Shown here one piece after another: positions 1 through 5,303 of a DNA stretch of 7,320 nt. Each line of letters begins with the position of its first letter. Positions within the stretch are counted from its first letter, which is position 1. A program made the position numbers and the translations under genes. A model generated the notes under the pieces. That model saw nothing but the letters and a program-made list of their open reading frames with translations. It was not told the DNA's origin and ran no database searches. Source of the stretch: an uncultured Collinsella sp. (lineage in GTDB: Bacteria > Actinomycetota > Coriobacteriia > Coriobacteriales > Coriobacteriaceae); NCBI GenBank assembly GCA_958438125.1, contig CAUBQN010000076.1, positions 1 through 7,320 of the forward strand, read 5' to 3'.

Positions 1-548
1 ACATGGATCACGCGGGCGCGCAGCAGGCCCGAGTCGATAAAGCTGCCGCTCATGAGCTCGGAACCGGGCTGCTTCTTAATAAGGTCGCTCTCGCCCGTCA
101 GCAGGCTCTCGTTCACGAGCGCCTCGCCGGAAACCACCACGGCGTCAGCGGGAATCTGGTCGCCGCGCCCCAGGCGGATGATGTCGTCGAGCACGATCTG
201 GTCCAAGTCGAGCTCCACCTCGGCACCGTCGCGCACCGCGATGGCCTTTTTAGAGGTCAGCAGCGTGAGCTTATCGACCATCTTCTTGGACCGCATGGAC
301 TGGATGACGCCAATAGCGGTATTGAGGAACACCACAAACAGGAACGTCAGGTTCTTAAACGAACCGGTCGAAATGACCAGGAACGCCAAGATCACGTTGA
401 TCAAATTGAACAGCGTGCAGAGGTTCTCGATGATGAGCTCTTTGACCGACTTGGTCTTGAGCTCCATGTTGCGGTTGATCTTACCGGCGGCGATGCGCTC
501 CTCGACCTCGGCGGTCGAGAGTCCGCGCTCGATATCCGTTGCTGCCAT
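1..548 (-). CDS. Cation-translocating P-type ATPase, N-terminal part (runs off left edge)
   Basis: Membrane pump that uses ATP to move a cation; only the first 182 codons are present. Seen: an N-terminal cation-ATPase domain (GLSTAEVEERIAAGKIN, about residues 9-25), two hydrophobic segments around residues 40-62 and 67-81 (LCTLFNLINVILAFLVIST, then LTFLFVVFLNTAIGVIQ), and the start of the actuator domain with GDQIPADAVVV and the dephosphorylation motif TGES. The phosphorylation DKTGT motif and ATP-binding domain would lie outside the window. The LFNLINVILA style of the first helix resembles the CtpE-like group of P-type ATPases, some of which are linked to calcium, but the ion cannot be decided here. 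I chose the ATG at 548 because GGGA stands 6 bases before it; an in-frame ATG four codons earlier (560) is the alternative. It lies just downstream of the tRNA-Arg terminator, with no clear promoter of its own. Confidence 0.9.
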   Translation of the reverse strand, partial: MAATDIERGLSTAEVEERIAAGKINRNMELKTKSVKELIIENLCTLFNLINVILAFLVISTGSFKNLTFLFVVFLNTAIGVIQSMRSKKMVDKLTLLTSKKAIAVRDGAEVELDLDQIVLDDIIRLGRGDQIPADAVVVSGEALVNESLLTGESDLIKKQPGSELMSGSFIDSGLLRARVIH

Positions 549-579
549 ACCACGTCCCATCACGTCGCGTCGGTATAAG

Positions 580-613
580 AAAAACCGCCCGGACCATGCG
601 AGGTTCGGACGGT
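580..613 (-). terminator. Rho-independent terminator of tRNA-Arg
   Basis: On the minus strand, ACCGTCCGAACC and GGTCCGGGCGGT form a 12-position stem with one G-T wobble and one A-C mismatch around a 6-base loop, followed directly by a run of five T. It begins 12 bases after the CCA end of the tRNA. The run of T ends about 20-32 bases before the possible ATPase start codons, so it should limit read-through from the tRNA promoter into that gene. Confidence 0.82.
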
Positions 614-624
614 CTTACGTTCGA

Positions 625-701
625 TGGTGCCCCATGTTGGATTCGAACCAACGGCCTTCTGCTCCGGAGGCAGACGCTCTAATCCCCTGAGCTAATAGGG
701 C
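625..701 (-). tRNA. tRNA-Arg (anticodon CCG), CCA encoded
   Basis: Full cloverleaf read on the minus strand: acceptor GCCCTAT pairs with ATGGGGC (one G-T pair), D stem GCTC/GAGC, anticodon stem TCTGC/GCAGA with loop CTCCGGA, a 5-base variable loop AGGCC, T stem GTTGG/CCAAC with loop TTCGAAT, discriminator A and an encoded CCA. The body is 74 bases plus CCA. The anticodon CCG lies at plus-strand positions 665-667 and reads the arginine codon CGG. It has its own strong promoter and terminator and looks like a single-gene unit. Confidence 0.96.
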
Positions 702-712
702 CAACGGTTGGC

Positions 713-742
713 ATTATACCCAAGTGCACCACGGGCTATCAA
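713..742 (-). promoter_or_regulatory. Promoter of tRNA-Arg, with A/T-rich upstream tract
   Basis: On the minus strand, TTGATA (737-742, five of six to the -35 consensus) and a perfect TATAAT (713-718) are separated by 18 bases. The expected start of transcription is near 705-707, so the precursor would carry only about 4-6 extra 5' bases before the tRNA body at 701. Directly upstream of the -35 box lies an A/T-rich tract (about 741-765) rich in T on this strand, like the UP elements of strong stable-RNA promoters. A dyad CCAAC-G-GTTGG (701-711) covers the presumed start site; its meaning is unclear. Confidence 0.85.
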
Positions 743-821
743 AATAAAAGAAAAAGCTTTGCAATTCCGAGGAAGACGCGGCGCAACGGCCCACTTTAGA
801 AGGCAAAAGCGAGTCAGATAG

Positions 822-827
822 TATAAA
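822..827 (+). promoter_or_regulatory. Probable -10 element of the aromatic operon
   Basis: TATAAA matches five of six bases of the -10 consensus and is the best plus-strand candidate between the divergent tRNA promoter and aroF. No good -35 box lies 16-18 bases upstream (GAAGGC at 17), so the promoter may be weak or activator-dependent. The predicted start of transcription is about 833-835, giving a leader of some 70 bases that contains the hairpin at 848-872. A second A/T stretch, TATATA at 841-846, has no fitting -35 either. Confidence 0.42.
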
Positions 828-832
828 CTCTC

Positions 833-895
833 ATGCACCATATATACACGGCTCGCGATGCGGGCCGTTTTTGCAAAAGTTATCCATCGAGGTGA
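833..895 (+). CDS. Possible 20-residue leader peptide upstream of aroF
   Basis: Short ORF of 20 codons starting with ATG at 833 and ending with TGA at 893-895. It encodes a peptide with Tyr at codons 5 and 17 and Phe at codon 13, plus several His and Arg. Its start coincides with the predicted transcription start, so it could only be translated from a leaderless or nearly leaderless mRNA; no Shine-Dalgarno sequence precedes it. It overlaps the terminator-like hairpin at 848-872: Tyr codon 5 (845-847) lies immediately before the 5' arm. Its stop codon lies inside the aroF ribosome binding site, 10 bases before the aroF ATG. Aromatic codons before an aromatic operon suggest an attenuation peptide, but a chance ORF of this size is quite possible. 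Confidence 0.3.
   Translation: MHHIYTARDAGRFCKSYPSR
848..872 (+). terminator. Intrinsic terminator-like hairpin in the aroF leader (putative attenuator)
   Basis: ACGGCTCGC (848-856) pairs with GCGGGCCGT (860-868) in a 9-bp stem with one T-G wobble and a 3-base loop, followed by a run of five T (868-872). No plus-strand gene lies upstream, and the hairpin stands 33 bases before the aroF start, downstream of the likely promoter. It is therefore more likely a leader attenuator than the end of a gene. On the minus strand there is no T run after the hairpin, so it is directional. No strong competing antiterminator helix is visible within the predicted leader; GCGAG at 809-813 could pair with CTCGC of the 5' arm, but lies before the presumed start of transcription. 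Confidence 0.68.
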
Positions 896-899
896 GAGG
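889..899 (+). promoter_or_regulatory. Ribosome binding site that sets the aroF start
   Basis: The purine-rich GAGGTGAGAGG offers GAGAGG 6 bases and GAGGTG 11 bases before the ATG at 906. This favours 906 over the in-frame ATG at 858, which lies in the loop of the leader hairpin without a ribosome binding site and would add 16 residues absent from the family's usual MI-type N-terminus. The stop codon of the possible leader peptide (893-895) lies within this site. Confidence 0.7.
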
Positions 900-905
900 C
901 ACACC

Positions 906-1928
906 ATGATTGCAATTTTAAAGCAGAGCGCCAGCGACGAGGCCGTCGGCCATATCGTCAGCTGGATTGAGAAAAAGGGCCTGAAGACCGATGTCTCGCG
1001 CGGCGAGAACGAGACGATCATCGGCCTGGTGGGCGATACGACCAAGATCGATCCGTTCCTGCTCGAGTCCATGGATGTCGTCGAGCGCGTGCAGCGCGTC
1101 TCCGAGCCGTTCAAGCGCGCAAACCGCAAGTTCCACCCCGAGGACTCCGTCATCGACTGCGGCCACGGCGTCAAGATCGGCGGCGACCAGTTCCAGGTCA
1201 TCGCCGGCCCGTGCTCCGTCGAGGGCGATAACCTCATCCGCATCGCCCGCCGCGTGAAGGCCGCCGGCGCCACGATGCTGCGCGGCGGTGCCTACAAGCC
1301 CCGCACCTCCCCCTACGCCTACCAAGGCATGGGCCCCGCCGGCCTCGACCTGCTGTGCGAGGCGTCTGCCGAGCTCGACATGCCGATTGTCACCGAGATC
1401 ATGGACCCACGCGACGTGCAGGTCTTCTTGGACAAGAAGATTGACGTCATGCAGATCGGCGCCCGCAACGCCCAGAACTTTCCCCTGCTCAAGGAGGTCG
1501 GCAAAACCCAGACCCCAATTCTGCTCAAGCGCGGCATGTCCGGCACGATCGACGAGCTGCTTATGGCAGCCGAGTACATCATGAGCGAGGGCAACGACAA
1601 CGTCATCCTGTGCGAGCGCGGAATCCGCACCTTCGAGACCCGCACCCGCAATACCTTCGACCTCAACGCCGTGCCGGTGCTGCACCACCTGTCGCACCTG
1701 CCTGTCGTTGCCGACCCCAGCCACGCCACCGGCTACACCCGCTACGTTGAGCCCATGGCGCTCGCCGCGACCGCCTGCGGTGCCAACGGCCTGGAGATCG
1801 AGGTCCACGACGAGCCGAGCCGCGCCTGGTCCGACGGCGCCCAGGCCCTCACCCCCGATCAGTTCGACGACACCATGCGCCGCATCCGAGCCATCCGCGA
1901 AGTTGTCTGCCAAGAGACCATGGAGTAG
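906..1928 (+). CDS. aroF: 3-deoxy-7-phosphoheptulonate (DAHP) synthase, type I-beta with N-terminal regulatory domain
   Basis: First committed step of the shikimate pathway: phosphoenolpyruvate plus erythrose 4-phosphate give DAHP; cytoplasmic, metal-dependent. The 340-residue protein matches the Thermotoga maritima type: residues 1 to about 70 form a ferredoxin-like domain, which in that family binds Tyr or Phe for feedback inhibition, followed by the barrel. Seen in the barrel: AGPCSVE with metal ligand Cys103, RGGAYKPRTSPY (126-137), IGARNAQNFPLL, LLKRGMSGT, ADPSHATG with His273, EIEVH with Glu299 and SDGAQAL with Asp310; thus all four expected metal ligands (C, H, E, D) are present. The start at 906 is chosen for its ribosome binding site and family length. 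It is the first gene of the operon, behind a leader hairpin, and tyrA starts 3 bases after its stop. No fused chorismate mutase is present. The symbol follows common use for this family; aroG or aroH are also used. Confidence 0.96.
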   Translation: MIAILKQSASDEAVGHIVSWIEKKGLKTDVSRGENETIIGLVGDTTKIDPFLLESMDVVERVQRVSEPFKRANRKFHPEDSVIDCGHGVKIGGDQFQVIAGPCSVEGDNLIRIARRVKAAGATMLRGGAYKPRTSPYAYQGMGPAGLDLLCEASAELDMPIVTEIMDPRDVQVFLDKKIDVMQIGARNAQNFPLLKEVGKTQTPILLKRGMSGTIDELLMAAEYIMSEGNDNVILCERGIRTFETRTRNTFDLNAVPVLHHLSHLPVVADPSHATGYTRYVEPMALAATACGANGLEIEVHDEPSRAWSDGAQALTPDQFDDTMRRIRAIREVVCQETME

Positions 1929-1931
1929 CCC

Positions 1932-2846
1932 ATGGGTACGGTGAGAAACGCGCGTGTTAACCAGGGCGGCCCCAAGTGCGCCGGTATCGTCGGCCTGGGC
2001 CTCATCGGCGGTAGCTTTGCCCGCGGCTATGCACAGGCGGGCGTCCGCGTGCTGGCCTGGGACCCCGATGACGATGTCATGACGGCCGCCAGCATGGGCA
2101 CTGTCGCCGGAGAGCTCAACGACAAGACACTCGGCGAATGCGACATCATCGTCCTGGCCTGCTACCCCGAGGCCTGCATCGAGTGGCTCGAGGAGCATGC
2201 CCAGGCACTCGCCGACGCCACCGACACCGAGGCCATTATGGGCCCCGTGGTGATCGACACGGTGGGCGTCAAGGGCATCGTGTGCGAGCGCGCCTTTGAG
2301 CTTGCCCGCGAGCACGGCTTTTACTTTGTGGGCGCGCACCCCATGGCGGGCACGCAGTACTCGGGCTATGCGCACTCCCGCGCCGACCTGTTCCAGGGCG
2401 CGCCGCTCGTGCTCGTGCCGCCTGCGGTGGACGATGCACTCAAACTGGAGCTTTTGGGCCAGGTGCGCGAGATGGTGCGCCCCTTGGGCTTTGGCAAGTT
2501 CAGCGTGACCAGCGCAGCCGAGCACGACCGCGTCATCGCCTTCACGAGTCAGCTTGCGCACGTGGTATCCAACGCCTATGTTAAGAGCCCGACCGCTCAG
2601 GTCCACCACGGCTTTTCGGCCGGCAGCTACCGCGACCTCACCCGCGTGGCGCACCTCAATCCACAGATGTGGTCCGAGCTCATGATCGACGACGCCGATG
2701 CTCTCGCCTTCGAGATCGACCACCTGATCGACTCGCTCGGCGCCTACAGCCGTGCGCTCAAGGACCGCGACCAGCGCTATCTGGAGAATCTCCTTGCCGA
2801 GGGCGACCGCATCAAGCGCGCACTCGACGACGAGGCCTCCCACTAG
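1932..2846 (+). CDS. tyrA: Prephenate dehydrogenase
   Basis: Oxidative decarboxylation of prephenate to 4-hydroxyphenylpyruvate, the tyrosine branch; cytoplasmic. The protein has 304 residues. Rossmann fold at the N-terminus with GLGLIGGS (21-28); Asp44 at the end of the second strand (AWDPD) suggests NAD rather than NADP. HPMAG (136-140) holds the conserved catalytic His136. The C-terminal helical dimerisation domain has AEHDRVIAFTSQLAH (196-210) and SYRDLTRVA (232-240) with the substrate-binding Arg region. The protein ends without an ACT domain, unlike the roughly 370-residue Bacillus form, so allosteric control by tyrosine through ACT is not expected. GGAG lies 6 bases before the ATG, within the end of aroF; the 3-base gap suggests translational coupling. 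About 15 residues precede the first Rossmann strand, so a slightly later start is possible but lacks support. Arogenate as the true substrate cannot be excluded. Confidence 0.95.
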   Translation: MGTVRNARVNQGGPKCAGIVGLGLIGGSFARGYAQAGVRVLAWDPDDDVMTAASMGTVAGELNDKTLGECDIIVLACYPEACIEWLEEHAQALADATDTEAIMGPVVIDTVGVKGIVCERAFELAREHGFYFVGAHPMAGTQYSGYAHSRADLFQGAPLVLVPPAVDDALKLELLGQVREMVRPLGFGKFSVTSAAEHDRVIAFTSQLAHVVSNAYVKSPTAQVHHGFSAGSYRDLTRVAHLNPQMWSELMIDDADALAFEIDHLIDSLGAYSRALKDRDQRYLENLLAEGDRIKRALDDEASH

Positions 2847-2882
2847 ACCACCTATCACGCCAGGTCGAAAGGACCGAAGCTT

Positions 2883-3989
2883 ATGGCGATTACCATCGAT
2901 ATCGACACTGCACGCCCCTACCAGGTGCATGTTGGCACGTTTTTGCTGGAGCAAACGGGACCGCTCGTGCGCGCCACTGCCGGCGGCTCCAAGGCCGTCA
3001 TCGTGACGGACACCAACGTGGGCCCGCTCTACCAGATGCCCGTTAAACAGAGCCTGGAGGCGTCAGGCTACGAGGTGAGCATCTGCACCTTCGAGGCCGG
3101 CGAGGCCCATAAGCGCGCCGAAACCTATGTTGCCATTTTGGAGTTTGTGGCCGAGCACGAGCTTTCGCGCTCCGACGTGATCGTGGCACTCGGCGGCGGC
3201 GTCGTGGGCGACGTGGCGGGCTTTGTGGCCGCCACCTACATGCGCGGCTGCAAGTTTGTGCAGATCCCCACAAGTCTGCTCGCCATGGTGGATTCGTCGG
3301 TGGGCGGCAAGACCGCCATCGACCTGGCTGCCGGCAAGAACCTGGCCGGCGCCTTTTGGCAACCGAGTGTTGTTATCGCCGACGTGGGGTGCCTGGCCAC
3401 CCTCACGTCCGAGCAGTTCGCCGACGGCTGCGGCGAGGTCGTCAAGCACGCCGTGATCGCCGACCCAGAGCTTTTCGCCGAGCTGGAGAAGACTCCGCTC
3501 ACGCTGGAGCTACTCAACCACGATGTAGCCCGCGTAGCGCTCATCATCGCCCGCAATATCGACATCAAGCGCGCCGTGGTCGTCGCCGACGAGCGCGAAA
3601 CAAACCAGCGCAAGCTGCTCAACTTTGGACACAGCGCCGGACACGCCGTCGAGGCCTGCGAGCACTTTGAGCTCGGACACGGCAACTGCGTGTCGATCGG
3701 CATGGGCATCATCACGCGCGCCGCGGCCCTGCACGGCGTTTGCGATGCTGCACTGCCCGGTCGTATTGAGGAGCTCTGCGCCCGCCATGGCCTCAAGACC
3801 CGCTGCGACCTAGATGCCGACGCCGTCTTTGCCGAGGCGCTGCACGACAAAAAACGCGCGGGCGACACCATCGACCTGGTAATTCCGCACGGCATTGGCC
3901 GCTGCAGCATCGACCGCACGCCGCTTTCCACTTTCCACGAACTCATTGCCGAAGGCCTCGGCCAGAAGGGAGACGCATCCGCATGCTAG
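2883..3989 (+). CDS. aroB: 3-dehydroquinate synthase
   Basis: Second shikimate step: cyclises DAHP to 3-dehydroquinate with NAD and a divalent metal, usually zinc. The 368-residue length is normal. Seen: the glycine-rich NAD-binding GGGVVGDVAGF, then IPTSLLAMVDSSVGGKTAID (Lys143), KNLAGAFWQP, GCGEVVKHA (Glu185, Lys188, His189), NFGHSAGHAVE (His250, His254), LGHGNCVSIGM (His266) and HDKKRAG near the C-terminus. Glu185, His250 and His266 are the expected metal ligands. Asn follows the HG of the third motif where many homologues have Glu. AAAGGA lies 9 bases before the ATG. The 36-base gap after tyrA holds no terminator, only a weak 4-bp hairpin around the ribosome binding site. Its stop overlaps the aroA start. 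Confidence 0.97.
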   Translation: MAITIDIDTARPYQVHVGTFLLEQTGPLVRATAGGSKAVIVTDTNVGPLYQMPVKQSLEASGYEVSICTFEAGEAHKRAETYVAILEFVAEHELSRSDVIVALGGGVVGDVAGFVAATYMRGCKFVQIPTSLLAMVDSSVGGKTAIDLAAGKNLAGAFWQPSVVIADVGCLATLTSEQFADGCGEVVKHAVIADPELFAELEKTPLTLELLNHDVARVALIIARNIDIKRAVVVADERETNQRKLLNFGHSAGHAVEACEHFELGHGNCVSIGMGIITRAAALHGVCDAALPGRIEELCARHGLKTRCDLDADAVFAEALHDKKRAGDTIDLVIPHGIGRCSIDRTPLSTFHELIAEGLGQKGDASAC

Positions 3990-5302
3990 CCCGCATCACC
4001 CCGTCCCCGCTCAAGGGCACCGTTCCCGCCATCGCGTCCAAGTCGATGGCGCATCGCCTCATCATCTGCGCTGCGCTTGCCAACGGCGAGACGCACGTTA
4101 CCTGCAACACCACCTGCGCCGACATCGAGGCTACGGTGCGTTGCCTTACGGCCCTGGGCGCTCGCATCGAGACCGTCGAGGACGGCTTCCAGGTCCACCC
4201 CACCATGAAGAGTGTTGAGTTTGGCCTGCTCAAGGCACTTGCGGGCGGCACGCTCGACTGCGGCGAAAGCGGCTCCACGCTCCGCTTTATGTTGCCCGTC
4301 GCCTGCGCGCTGGGCGCAGAAGCAACTTTTGTGGGTCAGGGACGCTTGGGCGCCCGCCCGCTGTCCCCGCTCTCGGACGAGATCATCGCCGCCGGATGCG
4401 ACCTACAGGGTCTGGGCGGTTTTCCGCTCAAGACGAGCGGCCGCATGCGCCCGGGCACCTTTGTGCTTCCGGGCAACGTGAGCTCGCAGTATATCTCCGG
4501 CCTGCTGCTGGCAGCCCCGCTGCTGGCCAAGCCCTCCTGCGTGCAGGTGACCGGCCTTATTGAGAGCCGCCCCTACATCAACCTGACGATCCAGGCAATG
4601 AAGGCCTTCGGCGTCGAGGTCAACGTCGAGCGTATTCCGGCCAAGGACGGCCAGCCCGAGGTCACGAACTTCCGCGTAAGCAGCGGCTCGTACCGCACGC
4701 CCGGCAGCGTAGCCGTCGAGGGCGACTGGTCCAACGCCGCCTTTTGGCTGTGCGCCGGCGCCATCGGCACCGACCCCATCACCGTGGAGGGTGTGTCCCT
4801 GAGCTCCGCGCAGGGCGACCGCAACGTGCTTGCCGCGCTTTCGCGCTTTGGCGCCCGCATCGTGCGCTCCACCAACGCCGCCACCGTGCAGTCCGACAAG
4901 CTCGCCGGCTTTGAGATGAGCGCCCACGACATCCCCGACCTGGTGCCCGTTATCTCGGCCGTTGCCTCGCTGGCTCAGGGCCGCACGTTCATCCGCGATT
5001 GCGCCCGTCTGCGTATCAAGGAATCCGACCGCCTGGCCACCACCACCCGCGAGCTCACCGCGCTGGACGCGCAGGTGCGCATTGCCGGCGATGACCTCAT
5101 CATCAAGGGTGTCGATGCCTTTACCGGCGGCAAGGTCGATTCGCACAACGACCATCGCATCGCCATGATGGCCGCCATCGCCGCGAGCCGTGCCACCGGC
5201 GAGGTCGTGATCCACGGCGCCGAGGCCGTCAACAAGTCCTATCCCGATTTCTTCGACCACTACCGCCTGCTGGGCGGCAAGGTCACACTCGAGGAGGAAT
5301 AG
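3983..5302 (+). CDS. aroA: 3-phosphoshikimate 1-carboxyvinyltransferase (EPSP synthase)
   Basis: Sixth shikimate step: transfers the enolpyruvyl group of phosphoenolpyruvate to shikimate 3-phosphate. The 439-residue length fits. Seen: SKSMAHR (19-25) with Lys20, Ser21 and Arg25; CGESGSTLRF (93-102) with Arg101; GRLGARPL with Arg125; SSQYISG (167-173); DIPDLVPV with catalytic Asp319; KESDR (346-350) with Lys346, Glu347 and Arg350; NDHRIAM (389-395) with Arg392; NKSYPDF near the end. Thus the known substrate-binding and catalytic positions of the Escherichia coli enzyme have counterparts. The phosphoenolpyruvate loop differs from the NAGTAMRP of the classical glyphosate-sensitive enzyme (see findings). 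The ATG overlaps the last 7 bases of aroB, with AAGGGAG about 10 bases upstream inside aroB, so the two are probably translationally coupled. aroC follows after one base. Confidence 0.97.
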   Translation: MLARITPSPLKGTVPAIASKSMAHRLIICAALANGETHVTCNTTCADIEATVRCLTALGARIETVEDGFQVHPTMKSVEFGLLKALAGGTLDCGESGSTLRFMLPVACALGAEATFVGQGRLGARPLSPLSDEIIAAGCDLQGLGGFPLKTSGRMRPGTFVLPGNVSSQYISGLLLAAPLLAKPSCVQVTGLIESRPYINLTIQAMKAFGVEVNVERIPAKDGQPEVTNFRVSSGSYRTPGSVAVEGDWSNAAFWLCAGAIGTDPITVEGVSLSSAQGDRNVLAALSRFGARIVRSTNAATVQSDKLAGFEMSAHDIPDLVPVISAVASLAQGRTFIRDCARLRIKESDRLATTTRELTALDAQVRIAGDDLIIKGVDAFTGGKVDSHNDHRIAMMAAIAASRATGEVVIHGAEAVNKSYPDFFDHYRLLGGKVTLEEE

Positions 5303-5303
5303 C

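Noticed and set aside
3..690. Plus-strand reading frames across the left edge and into the tRNA
   Set aside because: They lie opposite the P-type ATPase and tRNA-Arg, which have clear motifs and structure; the plus-strand translations are low in sense and carry no motif.
625..701. tRNA-Arg as attachment site of an integrated element
   Set aside because: tRNA-Arg genes are common integration sites, but no integrase, no repeated 3' tRNA end and no mobility genes are visible; both sides are housekeeping genes.
858..905. ATG at 858 as the start of aroF, giving 16 more residues
   Set aside because: It lies in the loop of the leader hairpin, has no ribosome binding site, and the extension is not part of the family's usual N-terminus. 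The ATG at 906 has a good site.
828..905. T-box or tryptophan/tyrosine riboswitch-like leader before aroF
   Set aside because: The leader is only about 70 bases, far below T-box size, and the conserved T-box sequence is missing.
918..2954. A 678-codon open reading frame on the minus strand across aroF and tyrA
   Set aside because: It is in exact codon register with aroF, tyrA and the aroB start, so its stops would need sense TTA, CTA or TCA codons, which this GC-rich gene set avoids. The translation is rich in Ala, Gly, His, Asp and Val with no domain, as expected for an antisense shadow.
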